From: CALVGQ01 sp964368495
Lineage (GTDB): Bacteria > Bacillota_I > Bacilli_A > Erysipelotrichales > Erysipelotrichaceae
Length of the DNA: 64,000 nt
NCBI GenBank assembly: GCA_964368495.1
Contig: CAYJAJ010000001.1
Span: 55,374-119,373 of the forward strand
Direction: 5' to 3'
A program made the position numbers and the translations under genes. Below the pieces are notes generated by a model. It was not told the DNA's origin, did no database searches, and worked only from the letters and a program-made list of their open reading frames with translations. Within the stretch, counting starts at the first letter, position 1. Every line of letters starts with the position of its first letter. Positions 33,616-41,262 of the stretch are shown one piece after another.

Positions 33616-34839
33616 ATGGGACTTATTAAAGCTGCAATAGGTGCGACAAGTGGAGTGCTAGGGGATCAGTGGAAAGAGTTTTTCTACTGCGAGGCACTAG
33701 ACAACGAAGTATTAGTTAGTAAAGGAATGAAGAAAACCACGAAAAGAAGTTCGAATAATCGTGGTGAAGAAAACATTATCACCAACGGTTCGATCATTGC
33801 TGTTGCTGATGGACAATGCATGATAATTGTTGATAATGGAAAAGTAAGTGAATTGTGTGCGACACCAGGAGAATTCACTTATGACAGTTCAACAGAACCA
33901 TCGATTTTTTCAGGTGATTTAGAAGAGGGAATCAAAAATACATTTATAAATATAGGTAAGCGATTTACCTTTGGAGGACAACCTTCAAAAGATCAGCGTA
34001 TTTATTATTTCAACACCAAAGAGATTATGGGCAATAAATACGGAACACCTAATCCTATTCCCTTTAGAGTAGTAGATCAAAACATAGGGTTGGATATCGA
34101 TATTTCAATTCGCTGTCATGGTGAATATTCCTATAAAATAGTGGATCCGATGTTATTTTATACTAATGTATGTGGGAATATAGAAGGTGACTATAACAAA
34201 GAAGAAATTGATGGTCAATTAAAAAGTGAATTAATGACTGCACTACAACCAGCATTAAGTAAAATTTCTAGCATGGGAATAAGATACAGCGCACTTCCAG
34301 GTCATACTGTGGAATTATCAGATGCATTAAATGAAGTGCTTTCAAAGAAATGGGGAGAACTTAGAGGTCTAAAAATCCATTCTTTTGGAGTATCAGGTGT
34401 TAATGCATCAGAAGAAGATGAAAACATGATAAAAGAATTACAAAGAAATGCAGCCTTTAGAAATCCAAATATGGCTGCAGCACAGTTAGTAGGAGCACAG
34501 GCAGAGGCAATGAAGTCAGCGGCAAGCAATGAATCAGGAGCTGCAATGGCTTTTATGGGTATGAATATGGCCCAAAATGCAGGAGGAATGAACGCGCAAA
34601 ATTTATTTGCCATGGGACAAACACAAGCTCAGCAACAAGTACAGCAACAAAATGGATGGAGTTGTGGTTGCGGTGAAATAAACAAAGGGAAGTTTTGTGC
34701 TAATTGCGGTAGTAAAAAACCAGCAGGAGCAGTGCAAATAGCTTGCGATAAATGCGGTTGGGAAGTAAAAAATGCACAGAAATCACCAAAATTTTGTCCT
34801 GAATGCGGCGATCCTTTCGATGAAAATGATGTGAAATAG
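33616..34839 (+). CDS. SPFH/virion-core-like protein with C-terminal zinc ribbons (YdjI-like)
   Basis: The 407-residue protein has an SPFH-type domain (about 70-290: FTFGGQPSKDQRIYYFNTKEI, KNVKVRC-like beta strands, EDENMIKELQRNAAF), then a helical linker rich in Ala, Gln and Met, and two zinc ribbons, CGCGEINKGKFCANCG and CDKCGWEVKNAQKSPKFCPECG. It resembles the YdjI proteins of the Bacillus subtilis ydjFGHI operon. It is predicted to be cytosolic and to associate with membranes together with PspA. RBS AGGAGG precedes the ATG at 33616, and regulon site 2 lies upstream. Confidence 0.82.
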   Translation: MGLIKAAIGATSGVLGDQWKEFFYCEALDNEVLVSKGMKKTTKRSSNNRGEENIITNGSIIAVADGQCMIIVDNGKVSELCATPGEFTYDSSTEPSIFSGDLEEGIKNTFINIGKRFTFGGQPSKDQRIYYFNTKEIMGNKYGTPNPIPFRVVDQNIGLDIDISIRCHGEYSYKIVDPMLFYTNVCGNIEGDYNKEEIDGQLKSELMTALQPALSKISSMGIRYSALPGHTVELSDALNEVLSKKWGELRGLKIHSFGVSGVNASEEDENMIKELQRNAAFRNPNMAAAQLVGAQAEAMKSAASNESGAAMAFMGMNMAQNAGGMNAQNLFAMGQTQAQQQVQQQNGWSCGCGEINKGKFCANCGSKKPAGAVQIACDKCGWEVKNAQKSPKFCPECGDPFDENDVK

Positions 34840-34864
34840 AAGTTAGAAGAAGAGGAGGTGTTTT

Positions 34865-35941
34865 ATGTCAGATAGTGTAATTAAATATCAATGTCCTGCT
34901 TGTGGTGCACCTTTAAAGTTTAATATCAAAAAGCAAATGTTGGTATGCGGTTCTTGTGATAATGAATATCCAGAAGATTTTATATCCTCAAAGCAAGACG
35001 AAGAAACAACAGTTCAAAGTAAAATCGATTGGAATTTAGAAGGATATGTGAAGGAACAAACCGTTACGACAAGTCAAAGTGGTTTTTCTTGTTCCTCTTG
35101 TGGTGCACAAATTGTATCAGATTCTAATACTGTTGCAACAGAATGTATGTACTGTGGTAATCCCGTAGTCATGAGTGAAAATGTAAGTGGAATAGTTACA
35201 CCAGATAAAATCATCCCGTTTAAAATTGATAAGAAAACTGCGGAACAAATGTTAAAAGATTTCTACAAAGGGAAATACTTATTACCTAATGCATTTGTAA
35301 GCAATAATAGAGTTTCAAAAATTAGTGGACTTTATGTTCCTTTCTGGTTTTTTAGTTGTACAGGAAGTGGAAGTGTAACATTTGAAGCAACTAAAGTAAA
35401 ACGATGGAGCGATGATGATTATAACTACACTAGGACAGAGTATTATCAAGTATATCGAAGTGGTCAAATAGGATTTAGTCAAATTCCAGTAGATGCTTCA
35501 AGTAAAATGGAAGATAACTATATGGATGGTATCGAACCGTTCAACTATAGTGAATTAGAACAGTTTAGTCCAATATACATGGCCGGTTACTTCGGTGATA
35601 AATTTGATGTAAATGTTGATGATTCAGCAAAAAGGGCTAGTAAGCGAGTGATTTCTTCTACAGAGGAAGCATTTAAAACAACAGTAACAGGGTATACGAC
35701 AGTCACTAAAAAACATTCGTTTGTAAAGATGAAAGGCGAAGACATTGCTTATGCTATGCTTCCAGTATGGATGTTAAATACGAAATACAATGGAAAAATG
35801 TATCAGTTTGCGATTAATGGACAAACAGGACAAATTGCTGGAGAATTACCTATAGATAAAGGAAAACTTTTGAAATATCGAATCGGTATTACAATAGTTT
35901 CTGCGATTCCTATTGCAGCTATAACCTTGTTATTTTTATAA
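34865..35941 (+). CDS. Zinc-ribbon membrane protein (YdjG-like)
   Basis: The 358-residue protein begins with a TFIIB-like ribbon (YQCPACGAPLKFN, VCGSCDNEYPEDF), then a second ribbon CSSCGAQIV/CMYCGNPVV. The middle has the strand-rich domain FKIDKKTAEQMLKDFYKGKY, LYVPFWFF and AYAMLPVWMLNTKYN. A single membrane helix ends the protein (about residues 338-358). The order matches YdjG-type proteins of PspA-linked operons. Start AGGAGGTG-to-ATG at 34865. It is 25 bases after the SPFH gene and 13 before the TPM gene. Confidence 0.8.
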   Translation: MSDSVIKYQCPACGAPLKFNIKKQMLVCGSCDNEYPEDFISSKQDEETTVQSKIDWNLEGYVKEQTVTTSQSGFSCSSCGAQIVSDSNTVATECMYCGNPVVMSENVSGIVTPDKIIPFKIDKKTAEQMLKDFYKGKYLLPNAFVSNNRVSKISGLYVPFWFFSCTGSGSVTFEATKVKRWSDDDYNYTRTEYYQVYRSGQIGFSQIPVDASSKMEDNYMDGIEPFNYSELEQFSPIYMAGYFGDKFDVNVDDSAKRASKRVISSTEEAFKTTVTGYTTVTKKHSFVKMKGEDIAYAMLPVWMLNTKYNGKMYQFAINGQTGQIAGELPIDKGKLLKYRIGITIVSAIPIAAITLLFL

Positions 35942-35954
35942 AGGAGGGCTTAAA

Positions 35955-36716
35955 ATGAAAATAAAAATGAGTAGAGTCTTGCTTTGTATAGCTGTATTAA
36001 CAACATTATTTCTATCTAGTATCACATCCATTTATGCTAACACTGTGGTTATTGTCGATGATGCTGATTTATTCACTACACAAGAAGAGATGAAATTAGC
36101 AGAAAAAATAGAAGATATAAAAGAAGAATACAATTTTGATATTAACTTCATTACGACGCTTGATTCAAACGGGAAAAGTTTAAAGAGTTATGTTGATAAT
36201 CATGTATCAATTAATCAAGATAATGATGGTTTAGTTTTTGGTCAGGATGTTACTGAAAGAGAATATCAAACTACTGCAAGAGGTTATGGAGTAAGAGTGA
36301 TTAGTGATGCTGCATTAGACAGGATTGACGAGGTGGTTGTTCCTTATCTTCAAAATGGTGAATACTATGAAGCTTATGACGCTTATCTTAATGAAACAAT
36401 TAAATTTTTAGATGCCTATGTTAGTGGTATGCCTTATGAAGGAGAATCACAAACGACAATAGATTATATGATTGCTATTGCAGTTGGATTGGGACTAGGA
36501 TTAATCATTGCTTTTGTTGTTACTGCAATTATGAAATCAAAAATGAATACGGCAAGAATAAAAAAAGAAGCAGGTAATTATGTAAAAGAAGGATCATTTT
36601 ACCTTGCACAAAATTTCGATAGATTCTTATTTGAAGAGACTGTTAAAACACCAAAGTCAAAAGAGAAGAATGATGATAATCACACTCGTGGTGGTAGTGG
36701 TAAAGGAACATATTGA
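35955..36716 (+). CDS. TPM-domain membrane protein (YdjH-like)
   Basis: The 253-residue protein has an N-terminal signal/anchor (MSRVLLCIAVLTTLFLSSITSIYA), an extracytoplasmic TPM domain (about 30-160; VDDADLFTTQEEMKLAEKI, DNDGLVFGQDV, RGYGVRVISDAALDRI), a membrane helix (about 170-195) and a basic-acidic cytoplasmic tail ending in GGSGKGTY. TPM (Psb32/MOLO-1) domains occur in membrane repair systems. It corresponds to YdjH beside YdjG in Bacillus subtilis. RBS AAAGGAGGG precedes the ATG at 35955. Confidence 0.82.
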   Translation: MKIKMSRVLLCIAVLTTLFLSSITSIYANTVVIVDDADLFTTQEEMKLAEKIEDIKEEYNFDINFITTLDSNGKSLKSYVDNHVSINQDNDGLVFGQDVTEREYQTTARGYGVRVISDAALDRIDEVVVPYLQNGEYYEAYDAYLNETIKFLDAYVSGMPYEGESQTTIDYMIAIAVGLGLGLIIAFVVTAIMKSKMNTARIKKEAGNYVKEGSFYLAQNFDRFLFEETVKTPKSKEKNDDNHTRGGSGKGTY

Positions 36717-36782
36717 GATTAAATAACAAGTATAACAAAGCGTTTAACAACAAAAAAATAAATTATAGAGGAGGAGTATTTG

Positions 36783-37709
36783 ATGAAAAAGTTTATATCA
36801 TTAGCTTTCATTGCTATTATGATGTTTGCAATGAGTGCATGTGGAAGTAGCAACAATAGCGGTGATGATGCATTAGAAGGAATGTACCTAGTCTCTAATG
36901 TTGAAATGTATGGTGAAGAACTAAATTATGCAGATTTGGTTTATTTAGAGATGGCTGAAGGAACATATCTAGAGTTTTATGGTGATGGCTATGCAGATTT
37001 AGCTTTAGCTGGTGAAGAAACATTAGAATTGATAGTCGATTTGGATGCAAAAACTTTAACTGATCCAAGTGATGTAAGTTTGAATTTTGAATTAGACGGA
37101 GATAGTATAATCTTGACGGGTTATGATTTTGATTCTATTGTTTTTACTTTAGAAGATAGCAGTGAATGGGATGCAATTATGGCAGTACCTAGTGAATTAG
37201 AAGAAATGATGGATGATTTTGTTGAAGATGATAGCATGTTAAGTGATGAGGAGTTTGTATCACCTACCATAGCGTTCAGTGCTCCATCGTATTGGTATGG
37301 TTATATGAATATCAGCTTTTATGAAGGTAGTGGTGAACATAGCTCAGGTGACTATGATGTATGGGCAATCATAAACACAGATGATTCAGGAAACACATAT
37401 TTTGAAATTTTTGATGTCTTTGATATGAACACTGATCCAATTGCTTCATACTATATTGATTTAGATGATACTTCTTTTGAACCAGTGATTAATGACGAGG
37501 CATGGATTTATGAGAATATTATTGCTGAAGAAAACAGTTTTGATTTTTCGGCTTATCTTATCAATGGTAGTTTCTATATTTCACATGAATATGTAGATGA
37601 CGATGAAAGCTTTTATGTTTCCTTTACTTTTAGAGAAGAGGGAACACCATGGGATGTAGATATGGAAATTTTACCTCCAGGTTATGATAGCTATGGTCCG
37701 GGGTACTAA
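36783..37709 (+). CDS. Acidic secreted lipoprotein of unknown function
   Basis: The 308-residue lipoprotein has a signal MKKFISLAFIAIMMFAMSAC, with the lipobox Cys at about residue 20. The mature part is highly acidic. Its first half has strands like EGTYLEFYGDGYADLAL, of a lipocalin-like type; the second half is rich in Tyr and Trp (SYWYGYMNISFYEG). No named family is clear. ATG 36783 follows GAGGAGG; a TTG precedes it. Its place between TPM and PspA genes suggests an envelope-side partner of the stress operon. Confidence 0.65.
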   Translation: MKKFISLAFIAIMMFAMSACGSSNNSGDDALEGMYLVSNVEMYGEELNYADLVYLEMAEGTYLEFYGDGYADLALAGEETLELIVDLDAKTLTDPSDVSLNFELDGDSIILTGYDFDSIVFTLEDSSEWDAIMAVPSELEEMMDDFVEDDSMLSDEEFVSPTIAFSAPSYWYGYMNISFYEGSGEHSSGDYDVWAIINTDDSGNTYFEIFDVFDMNTDPIASYYIDLDDTSFEPVINDEAWIYENIIAEENSFDFSAYLINGSFYISHEYVDDDESFYVSFTFREEGTPWDVDMEILPPGYDSYGPGY

Positions 37710-37711
37710 GC

Positions 37712-37921
37712 ATGTTAGATGCAATTTTATCTTTTGGAATTACAGCGATAATAGTAGGAATTATAGTACTGATTTTAGGGGCAATATTTATTGTGAAATG
37801 TCTTTCTATGTATAATAAATCTCTAAAAGATCGTAAGTATGACGAAATGTTAGAAAAACCACTTGAGAAGTTTGATGATCAAGCTAATGAGCTTGCAAAA
37901 AAATATAACGAAAATAAATAA
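37712..37921 (+). CDS. Small single-pass membrane protein (69 aa)
   Basis: One membrane helix (ILSFGITAIIVGIIVLILGAIFIV) followed by a basic and then acidic cytoplasmic helix (DQANELAKKYNENK). Starts two bases after the lipoprotein stop and ends 16 bases before the pspA start, with no strong RBS of its own, so translation may be coupled. It could be a membrane anchor for PspA. No family is recognised. Confidence 0.6.
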   Translation: MLDAILSFGITAIIVGIIVLILGAIFIVKCLSMYNKSLKDRKYDEMLEKPLEKFDDQANELAKKYNENK

Positions 37922-37937
37922 AAAGGAGATTAATAAA

Positions 37938-38615
37938 ATGAGTATTTTACAAAGAATTGGGGACATTCTAGAAGCGAATTTAAATTCCCTTATCGACAAA
38001 GCAGAAAATCCAGAAAAAATGATTGATCAGTATTTAAGACAAGCAGTAGAAGATCTTGATGAAGTAAAAAAAGAAACTGCAGGAGTTATGGCGGAAGAAA
38101 GCCGTACAAGACGAGTTTATGATGAAAATATTGCTGAAATTGAGAAATTTACAGATCTTGCTAAAAAAGCATTAACCGCTGGTAATGAGGGGGATGCAAG
38201 AGTATTTTTAGGTAAAAAACAAGAATTAGAAAAAACAGGGCAAACGATAAAGTTGGCTTATGAAACAGCAAAATCTAATGCTACTAAAATGCGTCAACTT
38301 CATGATAAATTAGTGGATGATATCAATACACTTCATGCTCGAAGAGATGAACTTAAGTCAAAATTATCTATCGCAGAAGCACAACAAAAAGTGAATGAAC
38401 TTGGAAATAGTGCTGCTAGTGCACAAAGTACACTAGGTGATTTTGATCGCTTGGAAGATAAGATCAATCGCATAGTAGATACAGCAAGTGCTGAGGCAGT
38501 GCTTAGCGAAGTTCCTAATGATGAAGCAGCAGAACTTGAAGAAAAATATAGTTCAGAAAGTGGAAGTGTTGATAGTGAGCTTGAAGCACTAAAAAAATCA
38601 ATGGGATTAGAGTAG
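37938..38615 (+). CDS. PspA/IM30 family phage-shock protein (YdjF-like)
   Basis: PspA-type proteins assemble into coiled-coil rods that bind and repair the cytoplasmic membrane. This 225-residue chain has the family N-terminus MSILQRIGDILEANLNSLIDKAENP, the DQYLRQAVEDLDEVKKE helix, and long coiled-coil segments (about 25-185) to a C-terminal SVDSELEALKKSMGLE. ATG 37938 is chosen for the AAAAGGAGAT RBS; the longer frame overlaps the previous gene. The Bacillus subtilis counterpart in ydjFGHI is YdjF; LiaH is the other possible relative. It is the sixth gene of the operon. Confidence 0.92.
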   Translation: MSILQRIGDILEANLNSLIDKAENPEKMIDQYLRQAVEDLDEVKKETAGVMAEESRTRRVYDENIAEIEKFTDLAKKALTAGNEGDARVFLGKKQELEKTGQTIKLAYETAKSNATKMRQLHDKLVDDINTLHARRDELKSKLSIAEAQQKVNELGNSAASAQSTLGDFDRLEDKINRIVDTASAEAVLSEVPNDEAAELEEKYSSESGSVDSELEALKKSMGLE

Positions 38616-38617
38616 TA

Positions 38618-39184
38618 TTGAAATATAAGAAAGGAAAAAAAATAAAAAACTTTTTTGTGGGTTGTTTAATAATTAGTATGTTAAATATTGCAGGTTGTGA
38701 TGAAAAGAAAGTTGGTTATCAAAATAGTCAATTATATGATACAGGTGTGATAAGTGTACTTGTTCCGGAAGGATGGCAAGGTTATCATGGAGCAGATGTC
38801 TTTAATGAATTCAAAGAAAATGGCGATCCTAATAAAATTCATGTAGGTAAAGGTGTTAAGGATGAATTAGAATTATATTTTTATCCGCGTATTGATATTT
38901 ATTTTCGAGATAGTTTGTTTTCTGATTTTGAATTAAATATGATGAAAAATGTTTATGAAAAGGTTGAAGAAATTGAACCGATACAACTTGCTAATTTCAT
39001 ATGGACAGGATTTACAGCAAGCAGTATGGATTACCCTTATGTGTTTCTTTTTGCGGATGATGGCAGCAATGCCTTGCAGGTAGCAATATTACTAGAAAAC
39101 AACAATAAAAAAATAACAATCAATGATGAAGATGTGCAATTAATTCTTAATAGTATTGTAATAAATAACCAAGAAGCAAAGTAA
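38618..39184 (+). CDS. Putative lipoprotein of unknown function, end of stress operon
   Basis: The 188-residue protein begins with a basic stretch and a lipoprotein signal (FFVGCLIISMLNIAGC, lipobox Cys about residue 27). The mature part has VISVLVPEGWQGYHGADVF, a pattern seen in small PsbP-like secreted proteins. The TTG start at 38618 is two bases after the pspA stop, with a poor RBS, so translational coupling is likely. The family is not certain. A terminator follows. Confidence 0.6.
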   Translation: MKYKKGKKIKNFFVGCLIISMLNIAGCDEKKVGYQNSQLYDTGVISVLVPEGWQGYHGADVFNEFKENGDPNKIHVGKGVKDELELYFYPRIDIYFRDSLFSDFELNMMKNVYEKVEEIEPIQLANFIWTGFTASSMDYPYVFLFADDGSNALQVAILLENNNKKITINDEDVQLILNSIVINNQEAK

Positions 39185-39186
39185 TT

Positions 39187-39231
39187 AAAAAAGGAGGAAA
39201 AATAACGGGGAGTTATGATTTCTCCTTTTTT
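39187..39231 (+). terminator. Terminator of the stress operon
   Basis: AAAAAAGGAG and CTCCTTTTTT form the outer stem; ATAAC-GGGGA-GTTAT forms an inner hairpin. It separates the operon from the convergent lipoprotein gene. Confidence 0.75.
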
Positions 39232-39253
39232 ATGAACATAACAGTATGATAAG

Positions 39254-39280
39254 AAAAAGATGCGACATTGCCACATCTTT
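39254..39280 (-). terminator. Terminator of the propeller-like lipoprotein gene
   Basis: AAAGATG and CATCTTT arms, followed by a T-rich run on the minus strand, just after the stop at 39295. Confidence 0.55.
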
Positions 39281-39294
39281 ACTTAGCTTTATTT

Positions 39295-40755
39295 TTAAAA
39301 TCCAGTCATTCTTGTAATTAACAATTCATAACCTGAGGAGTCTAGACGTTCTTCTGAGTAAGCAATCAATACACTACCGTCATCCATAAGTTGCATATCG
39401 GATATCCATGGATAAGATGTTCCTAGAATATCTTTATCTGATAAACTACCTATAAAGGTTCCTTGTAAATCATAGAAGTGGAATTCACGGAAATTGCCAT
39501 CAGCGACAATGAAGCCGTTACTTGTTTCTACAACATCGGTAATTGCCCCAAAATAACCATTATCTCCAAAGTTGTCAGCACCCAAAGTGAATAGTGGTGT
39601 TTTATTATTATCCAATACCATAACTTTATGAATATCATTGTCAAGTTCAGTTCCAATTAGTATTATATGATTTTCAGTAAATCTTACTTTATTGGCAGTG
39701 AATAGTTCATCTTCACCTATAAATGTTTCAACGGTTGAAGTGTCATTAATTAAGTTAACTCTTTCTACTTCAGAGCCAACAAAATAAGTAAGCCCCCATT
39801 CACCACTTGGATGAATTGAAAGCATATCATTAATATCGCTATAAGCAGTACTTGTTTTATCAGGAGCAATTTTTAGTAAGCTTGATCCGAATTCAGAAAC
39901 AAATAAATTTCCGTAGTCATCACTTTCCATTTCAGAAAAGTCATTTTCAAGTGGGAATAATTCACCATTGGTTAACTCTGAATTCAAATCATATTGCCAT
40001 AACATATTGTCATAACCTAGATAAATTTTAGAATTTTCATTTTTAGCTATTCTTGCACTAAAAATATCATTTATTTCAATTGGAGATTCAAATTTGATAT
40101 TCTCACTTGTAATAGTAAAGTTATTAATTTGAGATGTTAAATTTTCAGTAGAAAATGGTTCTCCATCCCAAAAATAAGGATAATCTACAAGATTCAAGTC
40201 TTCTATTTTAGGATTTATTGTTGATAGTAATTGTGAAACAAGCTCATTGTTGTAATCACCACTTATGTTGATTTCTAAAGTAGTTCCACTTTTTTCATCA
40301 CGCCCAACATAAGTAAGCATATTATCTCCCCAAGATTCTTCAGTTGCGACTACACAATCATATCCTGCAACAGTTGCTTTATCACCAGCCCCGTTGATAG
40401 CATAGTCATACAAATCAATGCCAAGTGATTTCACACTGTCTCTAAAACCTAGTACATCAGTTGTTTCAAGGCTTATATCTAATGATATTAAAATTTCGTC
40501 ACCTTCAATTACATTGTAAGTAATAGTAGAGTATTCGGTGTCTTCAAATCTTGAATCCTCTTCTTCGCTCCATTCTGGGGTTAGTGTTACATCAAACATC
40601 GTTGTTGATGATAAATCACCAGTAACAGTTTGGTTTGTAGGTAATTCTGTAGGTTGAGTGGTGTTTGTTGTGGGTTCACCATCTGTAGAATTTCCACAAG
40701 CAGACATCGATACTAACAGAGTTGAAAATAAAATTAATGCAATAATTTTTTTCAT
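39295..40755 (-). CDS. Propeller-like secreted lipoprotein, regulon member
   Basis: The 486-residue lipoprotein has a signal MKKIIALILFSTLLVSMSAC, with lipobox Cys at about residue 20, then a Thr/Pro-rich linker. A first domain (about 55-175) is of unknown type. The C-terminal half (about 220-486) has repeated short strand groups, such as SDDYGNLFVSEFGSSLLKIA, ENHIILIGTE and DDGSVLIAYS, that suggest a beta-propeller. ATG 40755 follows AGGAAG; an upstream ATG at 40800 lies in the leader. The operator/promoter 40816-40861 drives it, which makes it a third member of the same regulon. Confidence 0.65.
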   Translation of the reverse strand: MKKIIALILFSTLLVSMSACGNSTDGEPTTNTTQPTELPTNQTVTGDLSSTTMFDVTLTPEWSEEEDSRFEDTEYSTITYNVIEGDEILISLDISLETTDVLGFRDSVKSLGIDLYDYAINGAGDKATVAGYDCVVATEESWGDNMLTYVGRDEKSGTTLEINISGDYNNELVSQLLSTINPKIEDLNLVDYPYFWDGEPFSTENLTSQINNFTITSENIKFESPIEINDIFSARIAKNENSKIYLGYDNMLWQYDLNSELTNGELFPLENDFSEMESDDYGNLFVSEFGSSLLKIAPDKTSTAYSDINDMLSIHPSGEWGLTYFVGSEVERVNLINDTSTVETFIGEDELFTANKVRFTENHIILIGTELDNDIHKVMVLDNNKTPLFTLGADNFGDNGYFGAITDVVETSNGFIVADGNFREFHFYDLQGTFIGSLSDKDILGTSYPWISDMQLMDDGSVLIAYSEERLDSSGYELLITRMTGF

Positions 40756-40815
40756 AGTTTTCTTCCTTTCCTTAAAATAATTGTTTAAAATTATAGACAT
40801 TCATCTATTATCCTA

Positions 40816-40861
40816 ATTATAAATGATGATGTATCGTGGTTGAATGTGGTAATCGGCACAT
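40816..40861 (-). promoter_or_regulatory. Regulon operator plus promoter, site 3
   Basis: On the minus strand: ATGTGC-CGATTA-CCACAT (40861-40844; one mismatch in the second arm), whose last T begins the -35 TTCAAC (40844-40839), then a 17-base spacer and a perfect -10 TATAAT (40821-40816). The lipoprotein ATG is at 40755. Geometry is identical to sites 1 and 2. Confidence 0.75.
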
Positions 40862-41202
40862 TTAAGGGCCTATTCCTTTTAAGTAGAAGTAAGTTTTAAG
40901 CAAAATAAGTATCACAGAGTAAATACTTTTAATTTGTTTTTTCGGTTTATTATGTCATGTATTTGTGTTGGCAATAGGATATCAAATTTTTATCAAAAAG
41001 GATATTAAGAATTAATTACTTAATTGTTGACTAACTACATATTGAAACTAGGTAGTCATTTTTAGCATTAACCCATATGGTTATCAAATTTGCTAAAAGC
41101 ATTCTTCAATGTAAAAATTATTAGTATAATTACAAAGAATGTTGAAAATAATAAATAATAGGCTAATTAAGCATTGTTAAGCGTTTACATTTGTGGAATA
41201 TA
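40862..41202. other. Intergenic region, no supported gene
   Basis: About 340 bases of AT-rich sequence between divergent genes. Only an inverted repeat TTTTAGCA (41060-41067) / TGCTAAAA (41091-41098) stands out. No frame with an RBS is seen. Confidence 0.5.
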
Positions 41203-41230
41203 TTGTAAATGTTAATTTATATGATAAGAT
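41203..41230 (+). promoter_or_regulatory. Promoter of the LCP-family gene
   Basis: TTGTAA (41203-41208), a 16-base spacer and TAAGAT (41225-41230) preceded by TGA (extended -10). It lies 33 bases ahead of the GTG start. Confidence 0.5.
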
Positions 41231-41262
41231 AAATGCTGTTGATTTAAATGTGAGGTGATTTT

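Noticed and set aside
38618..38680. Possible absence of a start codon for the last lipoprotein
   Set aside because: TTG at 38618 gives a clean lipoprotein signal and lies two bases from the pspA stop, so coupled translation explains the weak RBS.
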